Origin: Pseudomonas rubra
Lineage (GTDB): Bacteria; Pseudomonadota; Gammaproteobacteria; Pseudomonadales; Pseudomonadaceae
Assembly: GCF_028656935.1 (NCBI RefSeq)
Contig: NZ_JAMDGZ010000043.1
Span: forward strand, 1-64,000
Reading direction: 5' to 3'
Length of the DNA: 64,000 nucleotides
This document shows positions 26,028 to 35,679 of this stretch, piece by piece. The translations under genes were made by a program, and so were the position numbers. The number at the start of each line of letters is the position of its first letter. Position 1 is the first letter of the stretch. Below the pieces are notes generated by a model, which saw only the letters and a list, made by a program, of their open reading frames with translations, was not told the origin of the DNA and did not search any database.

Positions 26028-27224
26028 ATGGCCGCTATTTCTTCTGCAGATGACACCACTCAGGACCTCGACAACGCGCGCAAGCGCAAAACCTGGTTGC
26101 TGGCGCTGGTGCTGCTGATTGTCGTCGGCGGCGCTGCGGTCTGGGCCTGGCATGAACTCTACGGGCGCTGGAGTGAAGAGACCGACGATGCCTATGTCAA
26201 CGGCAACGTGGTGGAAATCACCCCGCAGGTGACCGGCACCGTGGTCAGCATTGGCGCGGACGATGGCGACCTAGTCCACGAGGGGCAGGTACTCATCGCG
26301 TTCGATCCCAGCGATGCCGAGGTTGGCCTGCAAGCTGCGCAAGCCAAGCTGGCCCGTGCCGTGCGCCAGGTGCGCGGCCTGTACAGCAACGTCGATGGCA
26401 AGAAGGCCCAGGTGGCTGCACGCCAGGCCGAGTTGCAAAAGGCCCAGGATAACTTCAATCGGCGCCGGACCCTGGCGGCTGGCGGCGCCATCTCCCAGGA
26501 AGAACTGTCCCATGCCCGCGACGACCTGGCGTCGGCCCAGAGTGCCTTGAGTGATGCCCGGCAGCAGCTCAACACCACCACTGCGCTGGTGGATGACACC
26601 GTGGTGTCGTCGCACCCCGAAGTGATGGCTGCTGCCGCCGAATTGCGTCAGGCTTATTTGAACAATGCCCGCACCACCCTGGTTGCGCCGGTCACAGGTT
26701 ACGTGGCCAAACGCACGGTACAACTGGGCCAGCGCCTGCAACCGGGCATTGCGACCATGGCAGTCATCCCGCTGGACCAGCTGTGGATTGACGCCAACTT
26801 CAAGGAAACCCAGCTGCGCAACATGCGTATCGGCCAGCCGGTGGACATCGTCGCCGACCTGTATGGCAGCGACGTCAGATACAGCGGCACCATTGACAGC
26901 CTCGGTGCCGGTACCGGCAGCGCCTTTGCCTTGCTGCCGGCGCAGAACGCCACCGGCAACTGGATCAAGATCGTTCAGCGGGTACCGGTGCGCATTCATA
27001 TCAATGCCGAACAACTGGCCAAGCACCCGCTGCGTGTCGGCCTGTCGACCCAGGTCGAAGTCGACTTGCACGACCAGAGCGGCCCGGTCCTGGCCCAGCA
27101 ACCACCACAGAAGGCGTCGTTCGCCACCCAGGTATACGACCGTCAGCTGGTCGAGGCCGACACCCTGATCACCAAGTTGATCCATGACAACAGCGTAGGC
27201 TCCAGCAAGACGGCGCAGCGATGA
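26028..27224 (+). CDS. emrA: HlyD/EmrA-type efflux adaptor
   Basis: A 398-residue membrane-fusion protein. A short cytoplasmic tail is followed by one membrane helix (about 24-44, WLLALVLLIVVGGAAVWAW), then EETDDAYVNGNVVEITPQVTG, the biotinyl-lipoyl-like segment of EmrA. A coiled-coil hairpin covers about 100-200, and TLVAPVTGYVAKRTVQLGQ closes the lipoyl domain. It bridges the inner-membrane pump and an outer-membrane channel, which is not encoded here. The stop overlaps the emrB start (ATGA). Confidence 0.93.
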   Translation: MAAISSADDTTQDLDNARKRKTWLLALVLLIVVGGAAVWAWHELYGRWSEETDDAYVNGNVVEITPQVTGTVVSIGADDGDLVHEGQVLIAFDPSDAEVGLQAAQAKLARAVRQVRGLYSNVDGKKAQVAARQAELQKAQDNFNRRRTLAAGGAISQEELSHARDDLASAQSALSDARQQLNTTTALVDDTVVSSHPEVMAAAAELRQAYLNNARTTLVAPVTGYVAKRTVQLGQRLQPGIATMAVIPLDQLWIDANFKETQLRNMRIGQPVDIVADLYGSDVRYSGTIDSLGAGTGSAFALLPAQNATGNWIKIVQRVPVRIHINAEQLAKHPLRVGLSTQVEVDLHDQSGPVLAQQPPQKASFATQVYDRQLVEADTLITKLIHDNSVGSSKTAQR

Positions 27225-28753
27225 GCGGCAGCCAGGCTTCCTTCACACCGCCAAGCCTGTTGCTGACCACCATTGGCCTGTCGCTGGCAACCTTCATGCA
27301 GGTGCTCGACACCACCATCGCCAACGTGGCGTTGCCGACCATTTCCGGCAACCTGGGCGTGAGTTCGGAGCAGGGCACCTGGGTCATCACCTCGTTTGCG
27401 GTGAGCAACGCCATTGCCTTGCCGCTGACCGGCTGGCTGAGCCGGCGCTTCGGTGAGGTCAAGCTGTTCATCTGGGCCACCCTGCTGTTTGTATTGGCCT
27501 CGTTCCTCTGTGGCATTGCCCAGTCGATGCCCGAACTGGTCGGCTTTCGCGTGCTCCAGGGTATCGTTGCCGGGCCTCTGTACCCGATGACCCAGACCCT
27601 GCTGATTGCGGTCTATCCACCGGCCAAGCGGGGCATGGCGCTGGCGCTGCTGGCGATGGTCACGGTGGTGGCGCCGATTGCCGGGCCGATTCTCGGCGGC
27701 TGGATCACCGACAGCTACAGCTGGCCGTGGATCTTCTTCATCAACGTACCGATTGGCCTGTTCGCCGCGGCCGTGGTGCGCCAACAGATGCGCAGCCGCC
27801 CGGTCAGTACCAGCCGTCAGCCGATGGACTACATTGGCTTGCTGAGCCTGATCATCGGCGTCGGGGCGTTGCAGATCGTGCTGGACAAGGGCAATGACCT
27901 GGACTGGTTCGAGTCCAGCTTCATCGTCATTGGCAGCTTGATTTCGCTGGTGTTCCTGGCGGTGTTCATCATTTGGGAACTGACCGACAAGCACCCGGTG
28001 GTCAACCTGCGCTTGTTTGCGCACCGCAACTTTCGCATCGGCACCATCGTGCTGGTCGGCGGCTATGCCGGGTTCTTCGGCATCAACCTGATCCTGCCGC
28101 AGTGGCTGCAGACGCAAATGGGCTACACCGCTACCTGGGCGGGCCTGGCGGTGGCACCGATCGGCCTGTTGCCGGTGCTGATGTCGCCGTTTGTCGGCAA
28201 GTACGCGCACAAATTCGACCTGCGTCTGCTGGCTGGGCTGGCGTTCCTGGCGATAGGCACCAGTTGCTTCATGCGCGCAGGCTTTACCAACGAAGTGGAC
28301 TTCCAGCACATCGCCCTGGTGCAACTGTTCATGGGTATCGGCGTGGCGCTGTTCTTTATGCCGACCTTGAGCATCCTGCTGTCTGATCTGCCGCCTCATC
28401 AGATTGCCGACGGCTCGGGGCTGGCGACGTTTTTGCGCACCCTGGGAGGTAGCTTTGCCGCCTCGCTGACCACCTGGATCTGGATTCGCCGGGCGGACCA
28501 GCACCATGCCTACCTGAGCGAAAGCATCAGCACCTTCGAGCCGGCTACCCGCGAGGCGCTGAACCAACTGGGTGGGGCGAGCGGGCAGTCGTATGCGCAG
28601 CTGGAGCGGATGCTCGGCAGCCAGGCGTACATGATGTCGACGGTGGATTACTTCACCCTGATGGGCTGGATTTTCGCAGGCTTGATACTGCTGGTATGGC
28701 TGGCCAAGCCGCCGTTTGCGGCCAAGGCCGGGCCGGCGTCGGCGGGGCACTGA
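27221..28753 (+). CDS. emrB: DHA2-family MFS drug efflux pump EmrB
   Basis: A 510-residue transporter with fourteen predicted helices. Family motifs are LDTTIANVALPTISGNLGVS in the first helix region, GWLSRRFGEVKLF (motif A) and GPILGGWITDSYSWPWIFFINVPIG (motif C and the DHA2 stretch). With EmrA it should export hydrophobic drugs or uncouplers by proton antiport; the real substrate is unknown. No outer-membrane factor gene adjoins. Confidence 0.94.
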   Translation: MSGSQASFTPPSLLLTTIGLSLATFMQVLDTTIANVALPTISGNLGVSSEQGTWVITSFAVSNAIALPLTGWLSRRFGEVKLFIWATLLFVLASFLCGIAQSMPELVGFRVLQGIVAGPLYPMTQTLLIAVYPPAKRGMALALLAMVTVVAPIAGPILGGWITDSYSWPWIFFINVPIGLFAAAVVRQQMRSRPVSTSRQPMDYIGLLSLIIGVGALQIVLDKGNDLDWFESSFIVIGSLISLVFLAVFIIWELTDKHPVVNLRLFAHRNFRIGTIVLVGGYAGFFGINLILPQWLQTQMGYTATWAGLAVAPIGLLPVLMSPFVGKYAHKFDLRLLAGLAFLAIGTSCFMRAGFTNEVDFQHIALVQLFMGIGVALFFMPTLSILLSDLPPHQIADGSGLATFLRTLGGSFAASLTTWIWIRRADQHHAYLSESISTFEPATREALNQLGGASGQSYAQLERMLGSQAYMMSTVDYFTLMGWIFAGLILLVWLAKPPFAAKAGPASAGH

Positions 28754-28760
28754 AGCAAAA

Positions 28761-28828
28761 GCATCGCTGGCAAGCCAGCTCCCACAGGGGCAACACATGA
28801 CCTGTGGGAGCTGGCTTGCCAGCGATTG
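28761..28828. repeat. Inverted REP pair
   Basis: CATCGCTGGCAAGCCAGCTC and GAGCTGGCTTGCCAGCGAT face each other about 20 bases apart between convergent emrB and lpxH. Confidence 0.85.
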
Positions 28829-28834
28829 GGCCTA

Positions 28835-29557
28835 TCAGGGAAAAGCAAAGGGTTGCAGTTGAAACCCTTGCTCATCCACCTGCAGCGCCCAACCTTGTCG
28901 GTCCCAATCACCCAGCACGATACGTCGCGCCGGTTGATCGCCAACCACCAGCTTGTGAATCGCCGGTCGATGGGTGTGGCCATGCACCAGGGTGCGAACC
29001 CCGAACTGCTGCATGATCCGCGGTACTTCCTCGGCGGTCACATCGACAATGTCGTTGGCCTTCATCCGCGTCTGCGCCCGGCTTTCGCTGCGCAGCTTGC
29101 GCGCAAGCTTTTGCCGGGTGCTCAGCGGCAGGTGCCGAAGAATCCACAGGCTCAGCGGGTTGCGCAGGTAACGGCGCATCTTCATGTAGGCCAGATCGCG
29201 GGTGCACAGGCTGTCGCCGTGCATCAGCAACACTGGCTCACCGCCCATCTCGACCACGCTGGGATCCGCCAGCAAGGTACAACCTGCGGCCGTGCAGAAG
29301 GCCTGGCCGAGCAGGAAGTCGCGGTTGCCGTGCATCAAAAAGACTTGCGTGCCGCTGTCGCTCAAGGCACGCAGAGCCTGGCAGATCGAGGTCTGGAAGG
29401 GCGTCATGGCGTCGTCGCCGATCCATGCCTCGAAGAAATCACCGAGGATGTACAGCGCCTCGGCGTGCCGCGCGCGACCGTCGAGCAGATCAACAAACGC
29501 CCGGGTAATGTCCGGGCGTTCTTCTTGCAGGTGCAGATCAGAGATCAGCAGTATCAC
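28835..29557 (-). CDS. lpxH: UDP-2,3-diacylglucosamine hydrolase
   Basis: A 240-residue calcineurin-like phosphoesterase of lipid A biosynthesis, cleaving UDP-2,3-diacylglucosamine to lipid X and UMP. Metal-binding motifs appear in order: ISDLHLQ, GDFFEAWIGDDA, MHGNRDFLLG, LMHGDSLCTRD and LVHGHTHRP. The start overlaps the ppiB stop by four bases. The order lpxH-ppiB divergent from glnS-cysS is standard in pseudomonads. Confidence 0.96.
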   Translation of the reverse strand: MILLISDLHLQEERPDITRAFVDLLDGRARHAEALYILGDFFEAWIGDDAMTPFQTSICQALRALSDSGTQVFLMHGNRDFLLGQAFCTAAGCTLLADPSVVEMGGEPVLLMHGDSLCTRDLAYMKMRRYLRNPLSLWILRHLPLSTRQKLARKLRSESRAQTRMKANDIVDVTAEEVPRIMQQFGVRTLVHGHTHRPAIHKLVVGDQPARRIVLGDWDRQGWALQVDEQGFQLQPFAFP

Positions 29558-30057
29558 TCAATGATCTCGGCTTTCTCGATGATCACGTCGTCTTTCGGCA
29601 CGTCCTGGTGGCCGGACTTGGAGCCGGTGGCGACTTTCTCGATGGCGTCGACGATATCAGTACCTTCGGTCACTTTGCCGAATACTGCGTAACCCCAACC
29701 TTGCACGTTCTTGCCGCTGTGGTTGAGGAAATCGTTGTTCGAGGCATTGATGAAGAACTGTGCAGAAGCCGAATGCGGCTCCATGGTACGGGCCATGGCG
29801 ATGGTGTACTTGTCATTCTTCAGGCCGTTGTCAGCTTCGTTCTGGATGCTGGCACGCTTGTCACGCTTCTCGTTCATGCCTGGTTCGAAACCGCCGCCCT
29901 GGATCATGAAGCCCTTGATCACGCGGTGGAATACGGTGTTGCTGTAGTGGCCAGCGTTAACGTATTCGATGAAGTTGGCCACGGTGATCGGGGCTTTCTC
30001 GGCGTTCAGCTCGATGACGATGTCGCCGTGGTTGGTGGTCAATTTGACTTGGGTCAT
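29554..30057 (-). CDS. ppiB: Cytoplasmic cyclophilin-type peptidyl-prolyl isomerase
   Basis: A 167-residue cyclophilin. Active-site segments are NTVFHRVIKGFMIQGGGFEPG and ASAQFFINASNNDFLNH. There is no signal peptide, so it is the cytoplasmic PpiB type. The ATG at 30057 begins MTQVKLTTNHGDIVIEL, the normal PpiB N-terminus; an upstream extension of 23 residues is rejected. Convergence of function with lpxH is only genomic. Confidence 0.95.
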   Translation of the reverse strand: MTQVKLTTNHGDIVIELNAEKAPITVANFIEYVNAGHYSNTVFHRVIKGFMIQGGGFEPGMNEKRDKRASIQNEADNGLKNDKYTIAMARTMEPHSASAQFFINASNNDFLNHSGKNVQGWGYAVFGKVTEGTDIVDAIEKVATGSKSGHQDVPKDDVIIEKAEIIE

Positions 30058-30294
30058 GCTCAAATTCTCGCTGTTCAAGGCATTGAAAAATGGTTCGCGC
30101 AGTATCGCGATACACACCTGACGCACAGTCTACCGCCCGCGATACGTGATGCGCGGCAGTTTTTTTGCATTCGCTGGCGAATATCGCGCCAGTTTGTCGG
30201 CGCGATGCTGTCGGCAGCTCGACCGCTTCGGCTATGATAAGCGCTTTGATTCAGTCGGCCTACCCAGGCCGTGCCCCCCGTATTCAAGGATCCT

Positions 30295-31998
30295 ATGAGC
30301 AAGCCCACTGCCGACACCGCTCCCAACGCCGCTGCCAAAGGCGCTCCCGTCATCCCTGCGAACTTCCTGCGCCCGATCGTGCAGGCAGACCTGGACTCGG
30401 GCAAGCACAGCAGCATCGTCACCCGTTTTCCGCCTGAGCCCAACGGTTACCTGCACATCGGCCATGCCAAGTCGATCTGCGTGAACTTCGGCCTGGCCCA
30501 GGAATTCGGTGGGGCCTGTCACCTGCGTTTCGATGACACCAACCCGGCCAAAGAGGACCAGGAGTACATCGACGCGATCCAGAGTGACATCAAGTGGCTG
30601 GGCTTCGAGTGGACCGGCCCGGTGCGCTACGCTTCGCAATACTTCGACCAGTTGCACGACTGGGCTGTCGAGCTGATCAAGGCCGGCAACGCCTATGTCT
30701 GCGACCTGACCCCGGAGCAGGCCAAGGAATACCGCGGCAACCTGACCGAGCCTGGCAAGAACAGCCCGTTCCGTGAGCGCAGCGTCGAAGAGAACCTCGA
30801 CCTGTTCGCGCGCATGAAAGCCGGCGAGTTCAAGGACGGCGAGCGCGTGCTGCGGGCCAAGATCGACATGGCCTCGCCGAACATGAACCTGCGCGACCCG
30901 ATCCTCTACCGTATCCGCCATGCCCATCACCACCAGACAGGTGATGCGTGGTGCATCTACCCCAACTACGACTTCACCCACGGTCAGTCGGATGCCATCG
31001 AAGGCATCACTCATTCGATCTGCACCCTGGAGTTCGAAGGCCACCGTCCGCTGTACGAGTGGTTCCTAGACAACCTGCCGGTGCCGGCCAAGCCGCGCCA
31101 GTACGAGTTCAGCCGCCTGAACCTGAACTACACCATCACCAGCAAGCGCAAGCTCAAGCAACTGGTCGACGAACAGCACGTCAACGGCTGGGACGACCCG
31201 CGCATGTCGACCCTGTCGGGCTTCCGTCGTCGTGGCTACACCCCGGCCTCGATCCGCAACTTCTGCGACATGGTTGGTACCAACCGCTCCGACGGTGTGG
31301 TCGACATGTCGATGCTCGAGTTCAGCATCCGTGACGACCTCGACCGCACCGCGCCACGCGCCATGTGCGTACTGCGCCCACTGAAAGTAGTCATCACCAA
31401 CTACCCTGAAGGCCAGGTCGAGAACCTCGAACTGCCGCGCCACCCCAAAGAAGACATGGGCGTGCGCGCACTGCCGTTCGAGCGCGAGATCTACATCGAT
31501 CGCGACGACTTCATGGAAGAGCCGCCAAAGGGCTACAAGCGCCTGGAGCCGGCCGGTGAAGTGCGCCTGCGCGGCAGCTACGTGATCCGCGCCGACGAGG
31601 CGATCAAGGATGCCGATGGCAACATTGTCGAGCTGCGCTGCTCGTATGACCCGGACACCCTGGGCAAGAACCCTGAAGGGCGCAAGGTCAAGGGCGTGAT
31701 CCACTGGGTTCCGGCCAATGCCAGCGTCGAATGCGAAGTACGCCTGTACGACCGCCTGTTCCGCTCGGCCAACCCCGAGAAGACCGATGATGGCGGCAAC
31801 TTCCTTGACAACATCAATCCTGATTCGCTGCAGGTGCTGACCGGTTGTCGTGCGGAACCTTCCCTGGGCCAGGCCCAGCCAGAAGACCGCTTCCAGTTCG
31901 AGCGCGAAGGCTACTTCTGCGCCGACCTGAAAGACTCCCAGCCGGGTCGCCCGGTGTTCAACCGCACCGTGACCCTGCGCGATTCGTGGGGCAGCTAA
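30295..31998 (+). CDS. glnS: Glutaminyl-tRNA synthetase
   Basis: A 567-residue class I synthetase. The HIGH motif is in PEPNGYLHIGHAKSI and the KMSKS-like loop in TITSKRKLKQLV. The C-terminal half is the two-barrel anticodon-binding domain. ATG 30295 has AAGGA just upstream, giving MSKPTADTAPN; a GTG eight codons earlier is less likely. It is followed within 10 bases by cysS. Confidence 0.97.
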   Translation: MSKPTADTAPNAAAKGAPVIPANFLRPIVQADLDSGKHSSIVTRFPPEPNGYLHIGHAKSICVNFGLAQEFGGACHLRFDDTNPAKEDQEYIDAIQSDIKWLGFEWTGPVRYASQYFDQLHDWAVELIKAGNAYVCDLTPEQAKEYRGNLTEPGKNSPFRERSVEENLDLFARMKAGEFKDGERVLRAKIDMASPNMNLRDPILYRIRHAHHHQTGDAWCIYPNYDFTHGQSDAIEGITHSICTLEFEGHRPLYEWFLDNLPVPAKPRQYEFSRLNLNYTITSKRKLKQLVDEQHVNGWDDPRMSTLSGFRRRGYTPASIRNFCDMVGTNRSDGVVDMSMLEFSIRDDLDRTAPRAMCVLRPLKVVITNYPEGQVENLELPRHPKEDMGVRALPFEREIYIDRDDFMEEPPKGYKRLEPAGEVRLRGSYVIRADEAIKDADGNIVELRCSYDPDTLGKNPEGRKVKGVIHWVPANASVECEVRLYDRLFRSANPEKTDDGGNFLDNINPDSLQVLTGCRAEPSLGQAQPEDRFQFEREGYFCADLKDSQPGRPVFNRTVTLRDSWGS

Positions 31999-32007
31999 GG
32001 AACTCTC

Positions 32008-33390
32008 GTGCTTACCATCTACAACACGCTCAGCAAGACCAAGGAAGCCTTCAAGCCGCTTGAAGGCAACAAGGTGCGGATGTACGTCTGCGGCATGACC
32101 GTCTACGACTTCTGCCACCTGGGCCACGGGCGCAGCATGGTTGCCTTCGACCTGGTGACCCGTTGGCTGCGTTACAGCGGCTACGACCTGACCTATGTGC
32201 GCAACATCACCGACATCGATGACAAGATCATCAACCGGGCCAATGAGAACGGCGAAACCTTCGACGCCCTGACCGCCCGCATGATCGACGCGATGCACGA
32301 AGACGAGCGCCGCCTGAACATCCTGCCGCCGGACCAGGAGCCGCGTGCCACCGACCATATCGCCGGCATGCACGCGATGATCCAGACCCTGATCGACAAG
32401 GGCTATGCCTACGCGCCGGGTAACGGCGACGTGTATTACCGGGTCGGCAAGTTCGTCGGCTACGGCAAGCTGTCGCGCAAGAAGATCGAAGACCTGCGCA
32501 TCGGTGCCCGTATCGAGGTTGACGAAGCCAAGCAGGACCCGCTCGACTTCGTGCTGTGGAAGGGCGTCAAACCCGGCGAGCCGAGCTGGGAATCACCATG
32601 GGGTCCGGGCCGTCCGGGCTGGCACATCGAGTGCTCGGTGATGTCCACCTGCTGCCTGGGCGAGAGCTTCGACATCCACGGCGGTGGCAACGACCTGGAG
32701 TTTCCGCACCACGAAAACGAAATCGCCCAGAGCGAGGCCGCCACCGGCAAGCAGTACGCCAACTCGTGGATGCACTGCGGGATGATTCGCATCAATGGCG
32801 AGAAGATGTCCAAGTCCTTGAACAACTTCTTCACCATTCGCGACGTGCTCGACAAGTATCACCCCGAGGTGGTGCGCTACCTGCTGGTGTCGAGCCACTA
32901 CCGCAGCTCGATCAACTATTCCGAAGACAGCCTGCGCGAGTCCAAGGGCGCGCTGGAGCGTTTCTACCACGCCCTGCGCGGCCTGCCGCGAGTTGCGGCC
33001 GAGGGTGGCGAGGCCTACGTCGAGCGCTTCAAAGCGGCGATGAACGACGACTTCGGCACCCCCGAAGCCTGCGCCGTGCTGTTCGAGCTGGTGCGCGAAA
33101 TCAACCGCCTGCGCGACAGCGAGCCACAGGTTGCTGCCGGCCTGGCCGGTCGTCTGCGTGAGCTGGCTGATCTTCTGGGTGTGTTGCAGCTTGAAGCCGA
33201 TGACTTCCTGCGCGCCGGTGCCGAAGGCAAGGTCGATGCGGCTGAAGTCGAAGCGTTGATCCAGGCGCGCCTGCAAGCGCGTGCCGACAAGAACTGGGCC
33301 GAATCCGACCGTATCCGCGACCAGATCACCGCCATGGGCGTGGTCCTGGAAGACGGCAAGGGCGGCACGACCTGGCGCTTGGCTGATTGA
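32008..33390 (+). CDS. cysS: Cysteinyl-tRNA synthetase
   Basis: A 460-residue class I synthetase. Zinc and active-site motifs: YVCGMTVYDFCHLGHGRSM, ECSVMSTCCLGESFDIHGGG, FPHHENEIAQSEA and EKMSKSLNNFF. Length is normal for the bacterial enzyme. A GTG... no: the start is ATG-equivalent TTG/GTG context 'GTGCTTACC', so translation begins at GTG 32008 preceded by AAGGA. It is co-transcribed with glnS. Confidence 0.96.
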   Translation: MLTIYNTLSKTKEAFKPLEGNKVRMYVCGMTVYDFCHLGHGRSMVAFDLVTRWLRYSGYDLTYVRNITDIDDKIINRANENGETFDALTARMIDAMHEDERRLNILPPDQEPRATDHIAGMHAMIQTLIDKGYAYAPGNGDVYYRVGKFVGYGKLSRKKIEDLRIGARIEVDEAKQDPLDFVLWKGVKPGEPSWESPWGPGRPGWHIECSVMSTCCLGESFDIHGGGNDLEFPHHENEIAQSEAATGKQYANSWMHCGMIRINGEKMSKSLNNFFTIRDVLDKYHPEVVRYLLVSSHYRSSINYSEDSLRESKGALERFYHALRGLPRVAAEGGEAYVERFKAAMNDDFGTPEACAVLFELVREINRLRDSEPQVAAGLAGRLRELADLLGVLQLEADDFLRAGAEGKVDAAEVEALIQARLQARADKNWAESDRIRDQITAMGVVLEDGKGGTTWRLAD

Positions 33391-33403
33391 TCGGCGGGGT
33401 TTT

Positions 33404-33470
33404 CATCGCTGGCAAGCCAGCTCCCACAGGGGACAACACCTGACCTGTGGGAGCTGGCTTGCCAGCGATG
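33404..33470. repeat. Inverted REP pair
   Basis: CATCGCTGGCAAGCCAGCTC faces GAGCTGGCTTGCCAGCGATG around CCCACAGGGG..CCTGTGGG, between convergent cysS and the sensor kinase gene. It nearly duplicates the pair at 28761. Confidence 0.85.
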
Positions 33471-33475
33471 AGGCC

Positions 33476-34852
33476 CTAACGTCTACAATGCAACACCAGT
33501 TTCGCCCCACCCAGCTCACTCCCCCCGACCTCCAACTCAAAGCCATGCAGGTCAACGATCGCCGCAACGATCGACAAACCAAGCCCGAACCCCGTGTGGC
33601 GCTGGCCTTCCTCGCTGCGATAAAAACGCTTCAACACCGCCCCACGCTCGTCTGCGGGAATCCCCGGGCCGCTGTCATGCACCTCGATATGCACACTGTC
33701 GCCATCGCTCAGTGCCCGCATCAGCACCTGGCCCTGCGCCGGGGTGAACTTGATCGCGTTGCCTACCAGGTTGGCCAGCGCCTCGAACAGCAGTTCGCGG
33801 TCGCCGTGCAAGGCCGGTAGTTGTTCGGGCATCTGCAGCTGCAGGTCAATGTCGCCGTCTTCGGCCAGTGGCAGGTAGAAGTCGTGCAGCTCCAGCAGCA
33901 GGCCATGGGGATCCAGCTCAACAAAACCGGCGCGGCGCTGGCGGTCTTCCAGCTCACTGATGCGCAGCAGGCCGCGAAAGCGCGCCATCAGCGTGTCGGT
34001 CTCGCCGATTGCCTGTTCCAGCGCCTCGGCTTGTGGTGAGTCATCGCCGGCCTGCTGGCGAATGCGGTAGAGCTGGGCGCGCAGGCGAGTCAGCGGGGTG
34101 CGCAGGTCGTGGGCGATGTTGTCGCACACGCCTTTGACTTCATGCATCAGCCGCTCGATGCGGTCGAGCATGGCATTGACGATGGCCGCGAGCATATCCA
34201 GCTCGTCGCGCCGCGCCGACAACGGCAGGCGCCGGGTCAGGTCACCGGCGACGATCTGCTCGGCACTGGCCTGGATCGCGCGAATACGCTTGAGCGGCCT
34301 GCGGCGCAGCAGGTACCAGCCGGCGATACCGGGGATGATGGTCAGCGACAGGCCCCAGAGCAGGGCATGGAGGATGATCCGGGTGACCACGAACAGTGAG
34401 CCGTTGTCGCGCACCAGCACCAACCAGCGGCCATCACGGACCTTGATCGCCACCGCATCGCAGCTGTCGCGGGGCAGGTGTGGGTCGTCGGCGTCCAGGC
34501 AGCGGCTGAGCTCGTGAATCTTGCCATCCAGGCCCAGCTCGGGCGGCACCTGGCGGATCTGCCCACCCAGCGGATTGAACTGGGCGTCGAACAGTCCGTA
34601 GGCGTCGAAACTGCGCTCCTCGAAGGCTTGGCTTGCGATCAGGGCGTCGTCGAGCTGTTTGCCGCTCATGTGCGCGAACAGGTGCTGGCGCTGCAGCAAG
34701 GAGTGGCGGGTGAGCTTGTTCAGGTAGCCCGAGACCTCGAAGTACAGCACCCCCATGAGGATGCTGCTCCAGGCCACGAACAGGAAACTGTACAGTGCCA
34801 GCAAGCGGCTGGTCGACGAGCTCCAGCCCTTAGACGGGTTCGGCAATGGCAT
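33476..34852 (-). CDS. Sensor histidine kinase, OmpR-partner type
   Basis: A 458-residue membrane kinase. Two helices (about 14-36 and 155-180) flank a periplasmic domain of some 120 residues. A HAMP linker follows, then HisKA with the phospho-acceptor His in ICDNIAHDLRTPLTRL-type context (VCDNIAHDLRTPLTRLRAQ), and an ATPase domain with NLVGNAIKFTPAQG, DSGPGIPADERG and GFGLGLSIVAAI. It overlaps its regulator gene by 23 bases. The position next to cysS resembles that of other Pseudomonas two-component pairs, but the stimulus is not identifiable. Confidence 0.92.
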   Translation of the reverse strand: MPLPNPSKGWSSSTSRLLALYSFLFVAWSSILMGVLYFEVSGYLNKLTRHSLLQRQHLFAHMSGKQLDDALIASQAFEERSFDAYGLFDAQFNPLGGQIRQVPPELGLDGKIHELSRCLDADDPHLPRDSCDAVAIKVRDGRWLVLVRDNGSLFVVTRIILHALLWGLSLTIIPGIAGWYLLRRRPLKRIRAIQASAEQIVAGDLTRRLPLSARRDELDMLAAIVNAMLDRIERLMHEVKGVCDNIAHDLRTPLTRLRAQLYRIRQQAGDDSPQAEALEQAIGETDTLMARFRGLLRISELEDRQRRAGFVELDPHGLLLELHDFYLPLAEDGDIDLQLQMPEQLPALHGDRELLFEALANLVGNAIKFTPAQGQVLMRALSDGDSVHIEVHDSGPGIPADERGAVLKRFYRSEEGQRHTGFGLGLSIVAAIVDLHGFELEVGGSELGGAKLVLHCRR

Positions 34853-35510
34853 AGCCCGAGCCCCGCACAGTGCGAATCAGCGGTGTCTGGCCAGCGGCGT
34901 CGATCTTCTTGCGCAAGCGTCCGATGTGTACGTCGATCAGATTGGTGCCCGGGTCGAAGTGATAGCCCCAGACTTCCTCGAAAATCATCATCCGGGTGAT
35001 CACCTGGCCGGCATGGCGCATGAGGAACTCCAGCAGCTTGTACTCGGTGGGCAGCAGGTTGAGGGTCTGCTCGCCGCGCTTGGCCTCATGGCTGATCAGG
35101 TCCAGCTCAAGGTCGGCGACCTGCAGGCGGGTCTGCGCCAGGGGCACGCTGTTGCGCCGTAGCAATACCTCGACGCGGGCGGCCATTTCGTCTGAGGCGA
35201 AGGGTTTGGTCAGGTAGTCATCACCACCGGCGCGCAGGCCGCGAACCCGTTCGTCGACATCCGAGAGGGCGCTGATCATCAGGATCGGCGTGGCGATCTT
35301 CAGGGTGCGCAGGGTGGTGACGATGGTCAGGCCATCGACTTCCGGCAGCATCCGGTCCAGGGTGATCAGGTCATAGCCACCGGCAATGGCCTTGGCCAGG
35401 CCTTCGCGACCGTTGTCGGCCCATTCCACTTCCAGGCCATGGCTGGAAAGCTCGGCGACGATTTCCTGGGCGGTGACAGCGTCGTCTTCGATAGTCAGTA
35501 CGCGGGGCAT
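34830..35510 (-). CDS. OmpR-family response regulator
   Basis: A 226-residue regulator. Receiver domain: acidic pair in LTIEDDAV, phospho-acceptor Asp in LITLDRMLPEVDG, and Lys in YLTKPFASDE. DNA-binding winged helix: LLPTEYKLLEFLMRHAGQVI then DVHIGRLRKKID and RTVRGSGYAI. ATG 35510 gives the normal MPRVLTIEDD start; a longer upstream reading is rejected. It is first in the operon, with the kinase overlapping its end. Confidence 0.93.
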   Translation of the reverse strand: MPRVLTIEDDAVTAQEIVAELSSHGLEVEWADNGREGLAKAIAGGYDLITLDRMLPEVDGLTIVTTLRTLKIATPILMISALSDVDERVRGLRAGGDDYLTKPFASDEMAARVEVLLRRNSVPLAQTRLQVADLELDLISHEAKRGEQTLNLLPTEYKLLEFLMRHAGQVITRMMIFEEVWGYHFDPGTNLIDVHIGRLRKKIDAAGQTPLIRTVRGSGYAIAEPV

Positions 35511-35626
35511 GCTTTTACCTGGGCGGCGGGTAGAGACTTGATTGTGCCAAAGAATAGGCGTTGCCCGGGTTAAAGAAAAATTCATCTAGGGGAGGGGGCC
35601 ACAATGGGCCGGCATGCACCGGCCCC

Positions 35627-35652
35627 TGTGGGAGCCGGCCTTGCCGGCGATG
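35627..35652. repeat. REP element
   Basis: TGTGGGAGCCGGCCTTGCCG followed by GCGATG is a single unit downstream of ilvE, of the same class as the one at 78. Confidence 0.8.
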
Positions 35653-35679
35653 GGCCGCAGCGCGGCCCCCGATTGCAGG

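Noticed and set aside
27143..28798. A 551-codon frame opposite emrB
   Set aside because: Antisense shadow, very rich in Gln, His and Arg, no domain.
31066..32373. A 435-codon frame opposite glnS and cysS
   Set aside because: Spans two genes in antisense and has no domain.
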